A DNA stretch of 36,200 nt from Selenomonadales bacterium. Its GTDB lineage: Bacteria > Bacillota > Negativicutes > Sporomusales > UBA7701. The first letter of the stretch is position 1; every line of letters starts with the position of its first letter. Below the pieces are notes generated by a model. It made no database searches. It had not been told where the DNA came from and saw nothing but the letters and a program-made list of their open reading frames with translations. Made by a program: the position numbers and the translations under genes. Positions 6,034 through 13,668 of the stretch are shown piece by piece. The DNA lies in the NCBI GenBank assembly GCA_018434945.1, contig JAHDOI010000094.1, positions 1 through 36,200 of the forward strand, in the 5' to 3' direction.

Positions 6034-8166
6034 TCAATTTTTCCCGTTGAAAATATACGGCGGTTGTTGCGGATATTCAACACTCGCCCTGACCTTGTGC
6101 TTCTCCGCCTTTCTAAGCAGCGTCGAAGGATCGATCCCCAAAGCCCTGGCGGCCTGCCGGAGACTCCTCGACATCCGCAGCGACTGCTCGATCACATCTT
6201 TCTCCACCATATCCAAAACATCCTTCAGCGGCAAAACAACCGCCCCGCGGGCGAGCGCCGCCGATGAAGCGGCCTGCCGCTGGAAATTGCCGGGCAGATC
6301 CTCGAAAGAGATGATCTCCTGCCGGGAAGTGATGACGATCCGCTCAAGCACGTTGATCAGCTCGCGGACATTCCCCGGCCACGCGTAATTCGTGAACGCC
6401 TCGATAACCTCGGGCGAAAGCTTCTTATCAGTATGATACTTCTCATTCATCTTGGCCAAAAACTCGGCCGTCAGCACGGCTATATCCTGCGGCCGTTCGC
6501 GTAGCGGCGGCACAAAAAGCGGGACGATATTAATCCGGTAGAACAGATCCTCGCGGAAATGGCCCGCCTTGACTTCGGCCTCCAGATCGCGGTTGGTGGC
6601 GAACAGCAGCCGGGCGTCGAACTTCACCGGCCTGCTGCCGCCGACCTTGAAAAACTCCTGATCCTGCAGGGCGCGAAGCAGCTTGGCCTGGATGCTGCCC
6701 GGCAGCTCGCCGATCTCGTCCATAAACAGCGTGCCGCTGCTCGCGATCTCGAAAACCCCCGGCTTGCCGCCGCGCCGCGCGCCGCTGAACGCGCCGTCGC
6801 TGTAGCCGAACAGCTCCGACTCCAGCAGCGTCTCCGGGATGGCCGCGCAGTTTATCTTGATAAACGCCCCATTCCGGCGGGTGCTGTTCTCGTGGATAAA
6901 ATTGGCCAGCACCTCCTTGCCCACGCCCGACTCGCCCTGCACCAGCACCGGCGTATCCACCGCCGCCACCCTGAGCGCCAGATCGTACACCCGCTGCATC
7001 GCCGCGCTGCGGAACGTGCCGCTCGTCGACGCCACCTCCACCTTAAGGCGGGCCAGCTCGGAGAAATACATCTCCTTCAGGCGGTTGACCTCCTCAAGCT
7101 CCTGCTTGAGAGCCGACAACTCCGACAAATCGCGGACATTGGTCACAATCCGCACCACCGAACCGTTCTCGTCGAACACCGGCGTGCCGGTCAGCGCCAC
7201 CTGCTTGCCGTTCACCCGGCAGGAAATCGAGCATGGCTTGCGGTCATGGCGCACCTTCGTCGCCACCTTCACGCCCAGATGGTGCTCCTGCCCCACCTCG
7301 CCCTTGCCGTTTCCCGCCGTCTGGGGCGGGTTGAGCCCCAGCAGCTTCACGGTCGCGGCGTTCACCTTGCGGATGACGCCGTCGGCGTCGGTGACCAGAA
7401 TGCCGTCGTACGAGCAGCTGATGACCGCGTCCAGTTCCTTGTAAAGCTGCTTGACCACCCCCAGCTCGTCGGCCAGGCTCTCGATCTCGCTGAACGGCTG
7501 GAAAGACGCCACCGCACCGATGATATCGCTGCCGTCCATGATCGGCGCGGCGTGAGCGATATAAGTATTGCCGTTGATCGTATTCTTGAAATTGCGGATC
7601 ACCCGCCCGGTCGCCAGCACCTCGGAAACGGCGCAGTTCGGGATGAAATCCGACACATCGCCGCCGATCACCCGCTTGGCCTTCAGGCGGAGGACCTTCT
7701 CCGCCGCCGGGTTGATGAACGTGATATAGCCGTGGGGATTTACGGCCACGATCCCGTGGGGCGTCGCCTCCAGCACCGCCTTCAGCTCCTGGCGGGCATG
7801 CACGAACGTCGTCTTGAAACCGCGGATAATATCGCTCTTCGTGAGCATGCCGACCAGGTTGCCGTCGCCGTCCACCACCGGCAGCCGCTTCTGGGGAAAA
7901 CCGCACGTCTCCTCCAGCAACGTATCGTCCTTGATGACCGTCACCTCGCGCTGCATCAGCTCCCTGACCGGCAGCGCCAGCTTCCCCTCGTCCGCCACCA
8001 CCTGAAAAAGATGCTTCACCGTGAACAAGCCGCACACCCGGCCGACGGCGTCCACCACCGGAATGCCCTTCACCTTATGTTTCCTCAGCAACTGGACAGC
8101 CTCGGCGACAGGCACCCACTCCGTCACCGTCAGCACCTCGCGGGTCATCACATCTTTCACGAACAT
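6034..8166 (-). CDS. Sigma-54-dependent activator with CBS pair and two PAS domains
   Basis: The 710-residue regulator has, in order, two CBS motifs (about 1-120, starting MFVKDVMTREV), PAS-like domains (about 125-235 and 245-350), a short coiled linker, an AAA+ domain (about 385-615) and a Fis-type helix-turn-helix (about 667-692). Walker A is GESGVGKE (411-418) and Walker B is TLFMDE (479-484). The sigma-54 contact loop reads GAFSGA (458-463) instead of GAFTGA, a conservative change. CBS pairs bind adenine nucleotides or SAM and PAS domains sense ligands or redox, so the input is probably metabolic and cytoplasmic. The start at 8166 fits usual CBS-protein starts, with AGGGA ten bases upstream; in-frame starts at 8172 and 8202 are possible. 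It lies 89 bases after etfA and directly before the operon it most likely controls. Confidence 0.9.
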   Translation of the reverse strand: MFVKDVMTREVLTVTEWVPVAEAVQLLRKHKVKGIPVVDAVGRVCGLFTVKHLFQVVADEGKLALPVRELMQREVTVIKDDTLLEETCGFPQKRLPVVDGDGNLVGMLTKSDIIRGFKTTFVHARQELKAVLEATPHGIVAVNPHGYITFINPAAEKVLRLKAKRVIGGDVSDFIPNCAVSEVLATGRVIRNFKNTINGNTYIAHAAPIMDGSDIIGAVASFQPFSEIESLADELGVVKQLYKELDAVISCSYDGILVTDADGVIRKVNAATVKLLGLNPPQTAGNGKGEVGQEHHLGVKVATKVRHDRKPCSISCRVNGKQVALTGTPVFDENGSVVRIVTNVRDLSELSALKQELEEVNRLKEMYFSELARLKVEVASTSGTFRSAAMQRVYDLALRVAAVDTPVLVQGESGVGKEVLANFIHENSTRRNGAFIKINCAAIPETLLESELFGYSDGAFSGARRGGKPGVFEIASSGTLFMDEIGELPGSIQAKLLRALQDQEFFKVGGSRPVKFDARLLFATNRDLEAEVKAGHFREDLFYRINIVPLFVPPLRERPQDIAVLTAEFLAKMNEKYHTDKKLSPEVIEAFTNYAWPGNVRELINVLERIVITSRQEIISFEDLPGNFQRQAASSAALARGAVVLPLKDVLDMVEKDVIEQSLRMSRSLRQAARALGIDPSTLLRKAEKHKVRASVEYPQQPPYIFNGKN

Positions 8167-8203
8167 TCGCATCACGTCCCTAAAAATTGCTAGACGTTCC
8201 ACT

Positions 8204-8227
8204 ATATTCTGTTAATTATCAGAATAT
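8204..8227. promoter_or_regulatory. Inverted repeat between etfA and the activator gene
   Basis: ATATTCTG and CAGAATAT flank an eight-base AT-only spacer. The repeat lies in the 89-bp gap upstream of the activator gene. There is no T-tract, so a terminator is unlikely. It differs from the GTTGCG palindromes and could be a binding site for another regulator or a transcript-stability hairpin. Confidence 0.4.
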
Positions 8228-8255
8228 TCCTGCGAATGGTGCGAGTCAGCCAAAA

Positions 8256-9443
8256 TTAATCTTTCAGCTTGGCGATAATCGCCGGGATAACCTCGTACAG
8301 ATCGCCGACGATACCGTAATGGGCCACCTTGAAAATCGGCGCATCCGGGTCCTTGTTGATCGCCACGATCATATCCGACGTCTGCATACCCGCCAGATGC
8401 TGGATAGCGCCCGAAATGCCGCACGCAAAATAAATCTTCGGCCCCACCGTCTTGCCTGTCTGCCCCACCTGGTGCGGGTACGGCTTCCAGCCCGCGTCCA
8501 CCGCCGCGCGCGACGCGCCCACCGTGCCGCCCAGCGCGTCCGCCAAGTCCTGGATCAGCTTGAACCCTTCCGGGTTGCCCAGGCCGCGGCCGCCCGACAC
8601 GATAATCTCGGCGTCCTCCAGATTGCAGTTCGTCGTGCACACCTGGATAACATCCTCCAGCTTCGTGCGCACGTCCGCCGCCGCCAGCGCGATGTCCTCG
8701 CGCACCAGCGCGCCGCTCTTGCCATAATCCGGCTGCGGCTTCTTGAACACCTTCGGCCGCACCGTGCCCATCTGCGGCCGGCGGTCGGGGCAGAAAATCG
8801 TCGCCATGATATTGCCGCCGAAAGCCGGACGCGTCCAGGCCACCAGCTTCGTCTCCGGGTCGATGCTCAGCCCGGTGCAGTCGGCCGTCAGGCCGGTCTT
8901 CACCCTCGCCGCCACGCGCGGCCCCAGGTCGCGGCCGTCGTTCGTCGCCCCCAGCAATATCACCGACGGATTGTACTTCCCGATCAGCGCCGTAAACGCC
9001 GCCGCGTAGCCGTCGGTATTGTAATCCTTCAGCAGCGCGTGCTCCACCAGATAAACCTTATCGGCGCCGCTGGCGAAAACCTCCTTCGCCAGGCCGGCCA
9101 CATCGTCGCCGATCACCACCCCGGCCAGCTCCTCGCCCAGCTCGTCGGCCAGCTTGCGGCCCTCGCCGATAAGCTCCAGCGACACATTGCGGATATGGCC
9201 GCCGCGCTGCTCGATGAACACCCACACGCCGCTCGCGGCGCTGTCGGCCTCCTGATTCGCCCCGCCCGCCGGCGCATCCGATACTATCGCCCCCACCGGG
9301 CAGCTATCAACACACGCGCCGCACGAAGTGCACGCGTCGGTAATCCGCGCCTTGCCGTTCTCCAGCACGATCGCCCCGAAGGGGCAGGCGCCGACGCACG
9401 CGCCGCAGCCGATACATTCTTCAGTCTTAATCATTATCGCCAT
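8256..9443 (-). CDS. etfA: Electron-transfer flavoprotein alpha subunit with N-terminal 2[4Fe-4S] ferredoxin domain
   Basis: The 395-residue protein starts with a ferredoxin domain. Two CxxCxxCxxxCP motifs at Cys10/13/16/20 and Cys38/41/44/48 are followed by a linker and a normal EtfA body. The FAD-binding C-terminal half shows [51 protein letters not shown] and [10 protein letters not shown]. With EtfB it carries electrons between acyl-CoA dehydrogenase and the membrane or ferredoxin. Ferredoxin-domain EtfA proteins are known from acetogens and other anaerobes, for example the caffeyl-CoA reductase complex. GGGAGG lies ten bases before the ATG. It follows etfB by 15 bases in the same transcript. 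Bifurcating behaviour is likely from the EtfB sequence but unproven. Confidence 0.95.
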   Translation of the reverse strand: MAIMIKTEECIGCGACVGACPFGAIVLENGKARITDACTSCGACVDSCPVGAIVSDAPAGGANQEADSAASGVWVFIEQRGGHIRNVSLELIGEGRKLADELGEELAGVVIGDDVAGLAKEVFASGADKVYLVEHALLKDYNTDGYAAAFTALIGKYNPSVILLGATNDGRDLGPRVAARVKTGLTADCTGLSIDPETKLVAWTRPAFGGNIMATIFCPDRRPQMGTVRPKVFKKPQPDYGKSGALVREDIALAAADVRTKLEDVIQVCTTNCNLEDAEIIVSGGRGLGNPEGFKLIQDLADALGGTVGASRAAVDAGWKPYPHQVGQTGKTVGPKIYFACGISGAIQHLAGMQTSDMIVAINKDPDAPIFKVAHYGIVGDLYEVIPAIIAKLKD

Positions 9444-9458
9444 TTGTCCCGCTCCTCC

Positions 9459-10241
9459 CTAAACGATCTTCAGTTCCCGCAGTTTTTCCACCAGGGCGGC
9501 GGCCGCCTCGCGCGGTTCGCCTTCGATAATCTCCCCGTGCACCTGGCGCTGGGGGGTAAAGATGCGCTTCACCTTCGTCGGCGAGCCGTTCAGGCCCAGG
9601 CAGTCCGGGTCGACGTCCAGATCGGCGGCCGTCCACACCGGGATCTCCGTCCGGTTGGCCTTCATCGTGCCCTTCACCGTCGGATAACGAGGCTCGAGCA
9701 GCGTCTTGATAATCGTCACCACCGCCGGCAACTGAGTCGAAATCACATCATAGCCCTCGTCGTGCTCGCGGTTGACCTTCACCTTCGTGCCGTCGATCTC
9801 CACGCTCGCCGCGTAAGTCACCTGCGTCCAGCCGAGGTGCTCGGCCATCTCCGGCCCCACCTGGGCGGTATCGCCGTCGATCGCCTGCTTGCCGCACAGG
9901 ATCAGGTCGGCGTTCCCCAGCTTGCGGACCGCCGCCGCCAGCGTATACGAAGTCGCCAGCGTATCCGCGCCGCCGAACGCCCGGTCGCTCACCAGCACCG
10001 CCGCGTCCGCGCCCATCGCCAGGCACTCCTTCAGCGCATCCTTCGCCTGGGGCGGGCCCATGCTGATAACCGTCACCCGGCCGCCGTGCTTCTCCTTCAG
10101 CTGTAGGCCGATCTCCAGCGCGAACTTATCGAAGGGGTTGACGATACTCGGCACCCCCTGCCTGATCAGCGTATTCGTAACCGGGTCGATCTTGACCTCG
10201 GTCGTATCGGGAACCTGTTTCACGCAAACGACTATTTCCAT
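9459..10241 (-). CDS. etfB: Electron-transfer flavoprotein beta subunit
   Basis: The 260-residue protein is a full EtfB. Signatures are IVVCVKQVPDTTEVKIDP at the N-terminus, SMGPPQAKDALKECLAMGAD, the LVSDRAFGGADTLATSYTLA stretch, and LILCGKQAIDGDTAQVGPE for nucleotide binding. These segments resemble the bifurcating EtfB of Acidaminococcus and butyrate-forming clostridia, as recalled. It binds the second flavin or nucleotide and receives electrons from NADH or from an acyl-CoA dehydrogenase. GAGGAGG lies eight bases upstream of the ATG. It is the first gene after a -24/-12 promoter and a leader of about 170 bases, so electron transfer is probably co-induced with the acyl-CoA operon at 194-5885. 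Confidence 0.95.
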   Translation of the reverse strand: MEIVVCVKQVPDTTEVKIDPVTNTLIRQGVPSIVNPFDKFALEIGLQLKEKHGGRVTVISMGPPQAKDALKECLAMGADAAVLVSDRAFGGADTLATSYTLAAAVRKLGNADLILCGKQAIDGDTAQVGPEMAEHLGWTQVTYAASVEIDGTKVKVNREHDEGYDVISTQLPAVVTIIKTLLEPRYPTVKGTMKANRTEIPVWTAADLDVDPDCLGLNGSPTKVKRIFTPQRQVHGEIIEGEPREAAAALVEKLRELKIV

Positions 10242-10424
10242 GCTATATCCTCCTCACATTCGATGCTTTCTTTAATCGGTCAAGCCGTATTCTCCCAGCA
10301 ACCCCTCCGCTCCCCACGGGCCTTTCGCCCACATTTCCAAAAAATATATTTTGCACGCAAAACATATTACGCAAAATTATTTCGCCCAATGCAAAAAAAT
10401 TCCTTCTTTTCCGGAAAAATATAT
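10242..10424 (-). other. Long leader of the etfBA transcript
   Basis: About 170 bases separate the predicted transcription start (near 10412) from the etfB ATG. The stretch is AT-rich for this genome. It contains TTTTGC-AC-GCAAAA (10349-10362), a small inverted repeat, and two further GCAAAA-like runs. I see no recognised riboswitch and no terminator. Confidence 0.4.
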
Positions 10425-10440
10425 AGCAAATATCGTACCA
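10425..10440 (-). promoter_or_regulatory. Sigma-54 (-24/-12) promoter of etfBA
   Basis: The minus strand reads TGGTACGATATTTGCT. It matches the sigma-54 consensus TGGCACG-N4-TTGCW with one change (C to T), and the GG and GC pairs are exactly 12 bases apart. Three activator palindromes lie 47-137 bp further upstream. Confidence 0.82.
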
Positions 10441-10486
10441 CCCGCCGCCAAAGCGGCTGTGTCAAGCTTTTCCCCTCCCGCCAAAC

Positions 10487-10562
10487 GTTGCCCCCGCGCA
10501 ACGCGGCCGGAAATCGGCCCCCTTCCGTTGCGCCCACGCAACAATCGTTGCGTCTGCGCAAC
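10487..10562. promoter_or_regulatory. Three activator palindromes upstream of etfBA
   Basis: Copies are at 10487-10502 (GTTGCC-CCCG-CGCAAC, one mismatch), 10527-10542 (GTTGCG-CCCA-CGCAAC) and 10547-10562 (GTTGCG-TCTG-CGCAAC). Their starts are 40 and 20 bp apart, close to whole numbers of helical turns, so bound dimers would lie on one DNA face. The arms are identical to the site at 6003, while the four-base spacers all differ. That pattern is what a dimeric DNA-binding protein would conserve. Confidence 0.82.
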
Positions 10563-10598
10563 AGCCCAAGTATATTACGCCCCGATATGGTCCACGGT

Positions 10599-10622
10599 AA
10601 AAAAAATAGCCCCTTTTCGGGG
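10599..10622 (-). terminator. Probable terminator of the small membrane protein gene
   Basis: On the minus strand CCCC-GAAAA-GGGG is followed by CTA and eight T residues. The stem is short (4-5 bp) but the T-run is strong. It separates the gene at 10879 from the etf control region. Confidence 0.45.
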
Positions 10623-10645
10623 TAACTACTATCAACAAAGCCTTT

Positions 10646-10857
10646 GGGCGGAGGACGCAGGCTACTGCGCCGACGCTCCGTCCGAACGCGCCGTAAGGTA
10701 CGCGCCGACTCCGCCGTACCGCCCGCAAAAGTCGCATCACGCTCCTTGCGGACTAGACCGACCATCCACGGTCGGTCTTACGGTGTCGTTAGCGGCGTAT
10801 CGCGCCAACGGCGCGTACCAGCCTCTGCAACGGCGCATACGCCTGCGTCCTCCGCCG
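10646..10857 (-). repeat. Imperfect palindromic element, family 1, copy A (about 212 bp)
   Basis: The ends are a perfect 15-bp inverted repeat, GCGGAGGACGCAGGC at 10648-10662 and its complement at 10841-10855, and the pairing continues inward with mismatches. A hairpin with a 9-bp stem lies at about 10755-10778. Relative to copy B (12101-12313) it is inverted. Both carry GCCGCTAACGACACCGTA, and exactly 78 bases from the start of that block both carry a TACGGYGGAGTCGGCG block. No open reading frame is convincing. This looks like a MITE-type or structured intergenic repeat. Confidence 0.7.
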
Positions 10858-10878
10858 CCTTCGGCGTCAGCAATAGTA

Positions 10879-11145
10879 TTAATCTTTACTATTTCGCGCC
10901 CGTAATGCTCTCGCTCGATTTTTTCTCTTCTTAACTGCTCGCGGCAGAAATATTTTCCCGATGGCTATTGCTGCTGCCAACATCGCCAGAATGCCGATTA
11001 CTACCATATCGAATATTATGTCCATTCCTAGGATTTCACCAAGTCTAGGGTTATAATCTCCTAATACAAAAATAAGCATAATGGCTAATGCGATTGCTAT
11101 ACCCACAAGGAGTGGCCTCTCAAAAAAAATGTAGAATAAAAACAC
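10879..11145 (-). CDS. Small membrane protein of unknown function
   Basis: The 88-residue protein has two or three hydrophobic stretches (about residues 10-28 and 43-67) and a strongly basic C-terminus (KKRKNRARALRAR), which should face the cytoplasm. I chose the GTG at 11145 because AGGAGG lies eight bases before it. The upstream in-frame ATG at 11163 overlaps that ribosome binding site and has none of its own. Codon use is less GC-rich than in its neighbours. I do not recognise a family. The gene sits between the two family 1 repeats together with the sirtuin gene. Confidence 0.55.
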   Translation of the reverse strand: MFLFYIFFERPLLVGIAIALAIMLIFVLGDYNPRLGEILGMDIIFDMVVIGILAMLAAAIAIGKIFLPRAVKKRKNRARALRARNSKD

Positions 11146-11278
11146 AGTGGCGACCTCCTCCATATGATAAACTGCAAGAAATAGACCACAGTTGCTTTCG
11201 TGTTTCAACATGCTGCATATTTCATTTTCTCCAAATTATTACATTTCCCTTCAGCGTATATTGGCTTAATACGTAAGA

Positions 11279-11305
11279 GCACCCCTCACGGGGTGCCCCT
11301 TTTTT
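11279..11305 (+). terminator. Hairpin with T-run at the end of the sirtuin gene
   Basis: GCACCCC (11279-11285) and GGGGTGC (11290-11296) enclose TCAC. The sirtuin stop codon lies inside this loop. On the plus strand the stem is followed by CCC and six T residues, so it reads best as a plus-strand terminator although no plus-strand gene precedes it. On the minus strand it may only slow transcription leaving the sirtuin gene. Confidence 0.4.
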
Positions 11306-12035
11306 CCCTCACATACTCCACTACCTTCGCCAGCGTCTCCCCTATCGGCGCCCCTATCCTTACCACCGCCCGGTCGTCGAGGGCCGTCTCATCGCGGTTG
11401 ATTATCGCGAAGCGGCCGACGGTCAGCGGTATCTCCGCCGCCGGCCAGACGGTCAGGCTTGTGCCGACAACGAGGGCGAAGTCGCTGCGAAACGCCTCCT
11501 GCTGGGCGGCGGCGAAATCGGCCGCCATCCGGTCGCCGAACAGCACGACCGACGGGCGCAGCACGGCGCGGCAGCACGGCGACAGCGGCACCTCCGCCCC
11601 CGCGGCCAGCTGCTCCCGCAGCGCGGCCGCCGGGTGTTCGCTTTTGCACGCCAGGCAGCGGCACCCTTCCAGGTTGCCGTGCACCTCGAACACCCGCTTC
11701 GAGCCCGCCTGCCGGTGGAGACCGTCGATGTTCTGGGTTACCACCGCCCGCAGCGCGCCGAGGCGGCTCAGCTCCGCCAGCGCCGCATGCCCCCTGTTGG
11801 GCCGCTTGCCGGCCACCACGCTCTCCATCTCCCGCCAGCAGCGGTAAAAAAGCGCCGGGTCGGTGCGCAGCGTCCGCGCCGACAGCAGCTCGGGGTCGAT
11901 CTTCTCCCACAGCCCCTCTCCGGGACTGCGGAAATCCGGTATGCCGCTCTCGGTCGAAATCCCCGCCCCCGTAAAAGCGATGGCGTAATTCGCGCCCATC
12001 AGCATATCGCCCAGCGCGGCGATTTTTTTATCCAT
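11286..12035 (-). CDS. NAD-dependent protein deacylase, sirtuin (Sir2/CobB family)
   Basis: The 249-residue cytoplasmic enzyme removes acyl groups from lysines using NAD. It has FTGAGISTESGIPDFRS (21-37) for NAD binding, TQNIDGLH (100-107), the catalytic His119 in FEVHGN, and VVGTSLTVWPAAE near the end. The zinc site is unusual. The first pair is normal (Cys127-x2-Cys130), but the second pair reads SPCC (Cys154-Cys155) where CxxC is expected before LRP. Either an alternative ligand is used or zinc binding is altered. GGGCGGGAA lies before the ATG. It is a single gene flanked by palindromic repeats. Deacylation of acyl-CoA-modified enzymes would fit this organism's metabolism, but that is inference. 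Confidence 0.92.
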   Translation of the reverse strand: MDKKIAALGDMLMGANYAIAFTGAGISTESGIPDFRSPGEGLWEKIDPELLSARTLRTDPALFYRCWREMESVVAGKRPNRGHAALAELSRLGALRAVVTQNIDGLHRQAGSKRVFEVHGNLEGCRCLACKSEHPAAALREQLAAGAEVPLSPCCRAVLRPSVVLFGDRMAADFAAAQQEAFRSDFALVVGTSLTVWPAAEIPLTVGRFAIINRDETALDDRAVVRIGAPIGETLAKVVEYVREKRGTP

Positions 12036-12100
12036 GATAAATTCCCGCCCTTAATTCACCTTCTGAAAAATACCGCCGATGGCCCGCCGGCAAATCTGTG

Positions 12101-12313
12101 CGCCGTTGGCGTTTTGGGTGAACCACCGGTAGCGAGGACGGCGGCCGCTACTTAGCGAAAGAGCCGCTAACGACACCGTACGAGCGTCCATGGACGGACG
12201 CGAGAGCGACAAATGAACATGGATGTGAATTTGTCGATACTACGGTGGAGTCGGCGACGAGCTTAGTAAGTCCGCCGCCCGCAGCGTGGTGGTGAACCCA
12301 AAACGCCAAAAGG
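12101..12313 (+). repeat. Imperfect palindromic element, family 1, copy B (about 213 bp)
   Basis: The ends pair as TTGGCGTTTTGGGT...ACCACC (12106-12127) against GGTGGT...ACCCAAAACGCCAA (12287-12309), with one or two mismatches. Inside, CACCGTA and TACGGTG pair as a 7-bp stem, and CGACAAAT pairs with ATTTGTCG. It shares with copy A the GCCGCTAACGACACCGTA block (12163-12180) and the following TACGGTGGAGTCGGCG block at the same distance. It fills most of the 339-bp gap between the sirtuin gene and larA; nothing else is seen there. Confidence 0.7.
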
Positions 12314-12374
12314 CGCTAGGCGAAATAAGGAAATGGCCGGCACAAAACAATCTTAATTTATCGCCAGCCTCTAC

Positions 12375-13652
12375 TTATTGCCTCTTAACCACCGGCAGCA
12401 TATCAGGCGCATGCGTCAACACCGTCACCTTCGCCCCCGGCCCCTTCGCCGCCAGCGCCGCGTCCAGCGCCGCCTGCACAGTGGCGAACGGCGTGAAGCC
12501 CAGCTTCTCCGCCTCGGCGTCCGCGATGCCGCCAGAGACGATATACACCGTCTCCCGCTCCTTCACCTGCGCCCAGGCGATCGCCAGCGCCGCCGCCACC
12601 TCGTCGCCGAGCTGCCTGCACGACACCATATCGCGGATAGCGCACGACCCCTTGGCCGTGTACTCCAGCATCTCGCCGTGGGTCACCGCCACCCCCTCGT
12701 AGCACGGGGTGACGAGAACGATTATCCCCCCGGCCTTGACCGCCAGGTCGGACGGGTACAGCGTCTTATGCGCCTGCCAAAACTCCAGGTCGCACGGATG
12801 GGAGCTCGCCACCACGATATCAGCCTCTTCGGGCACCTCCACGGCGTACACCGCCCGCGAAAGCTCCACGCCCGCGTCGAACGCTTCGACCACGTCGCCG
12901 AAGAACGCCCCCACCACCTCGCCGTGGCGGTTCAAAACGGTGTTGAAAATCGTGTTCAGGCCGATGGAGCGGGCGATCTCGTTCAGCTCGCGGCGAACCG
13001 GGTTGTCGGTCACGCCCAGGTACGAACGCGGCGCCCGCACACTTAAAAGATGGGTCTCGGCCGTCGTCCGCTCGCCGGAGATGCCGGGCTGGACGATCTT
13101 CGCCCCGCCGGCGAAGCCCGGTATATGATGAGGCACGATGCTGCCCACGCCGAGCTTGAAGTCGGCCTCGTATGTTTCGCGGTTCACCGCCACATAGGTG
13201 CCGTTGGCCGTCGTCCCCAGCTCGACCAGCCCGGCCGGGTTCTTGTAGTCATGGTTGACCACCCTCACCCGCCCGACCACCTCCGGCCCGAACTTGACCA
13301 ATATCTCCGCCTCCGTCATGAAGCGGTGCGTACCGAGCGCGATCACGACCGTTATCTGCCCGTCCGCCACCCCGGCGGCGTTCAGCTCGTCGAGGAGAAT
13401 GGGGATGATCTTATCGGTCGGCGTCAGGCGCGTGTTGTCGTCGGCGACGATGACAACTCTCTTCGCCCCCTTCGCCAGCTCGCGCAGCGGCTTCGCGCCG
13501 ATCGGCGCGTTCACCGCCCGCAGCGCCTCGGCCTTCACGTCGGCCACCGGCGGCACATCCTTGGGAGAAAAAACGCCGAGCAAGTTGGCGGCCGGGACGC
13601 TCACCGCCACCGTCTCCCTGCCGTAGGGCAACTTCACGTCGATCGCAGTCAT
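12375..13652 (-). CDS. LarA-family protein (nickel-pincer lactate racemase superfamily)
   Basis: The 425-residue protein matches the LarA superfamily, whose characterised members racemise or epimerise 2-hydroxyacids with a nickel-pincer nucleotide cofactor. The DDNTRLTP motif (71-78), His109 in ALGTHR, His175/His176 in IVPHHIPGF, and Lys185 in GFAGGAKIVQPG (the residue that tethers the pincer in LarA) are all present. The larB, larC and larE cofactor genes are not in this window. It is the second gene of a pair, 16 bases after pdxA. The superfamily is functionally diverse, so the substrate may be a sugar acid rather than lactate. Confidence 0.85.
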   Translation of the reverse strand: MTAIDVKLPYGRETVAVSVPAANLLGVFSPKDVPPVADVKAEALRAVNAPIGAKPLRELAKGAKRVVIVADDNTRLTPTDKIIPILLDELNAAGVADGQITVVIALGTHRFMTEAEILVKFGPEVVGRVRVVNHDYKNPAGLVELGTTANGTYVAVNRETYEADFKLGVGSIVPHHIPGFAGGAKIVQPGISGERTTAETHLLSVRAPRSYLGVTDNPVRRELNEIARSIGLNTIFNTVLNRHGEVVGAFFGDVVEAFDAGVELSRAVYAVEVPEEADIVVASSHPCDLEFWQAHKTLYPSDLAVKAGGIIVLVTPCYEGVAVTHGEMLEYTAKGSCAIRDMVSCRQLGDEVAAALAIAWAQVKERETVYIVSGGIADAEAEKLGFTPFATVQAALDAALAAKGPGAKVTVLTHAPDMLPVVKRQ

Positions 13653-13668
13653 ACCCTGCCCCCCTCTC

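Noticed and set aside
8222..8256. TTGGCTGACTCGC on the minus strand before the activator gene as a sigma-54 promoter.
   Set aside because: The GG-to-GC spacing is 9 bases, not 12.
10487..10562. The cluster of short palindromes as a CRISPR array or replication origin.
   Set aside because: Units are only 16 bp, there are three, spacing is unequal, and they sit next to a sigma-54 promoter. Enhancer sites explain them better.
10646..10870. The palindromic region as a coding exon of a basic protein.
   Set aside because: All frames are short or lack ribosome binding sites, and the sequence symmetry and shared spacing with 12101-12313 explain its conservation.
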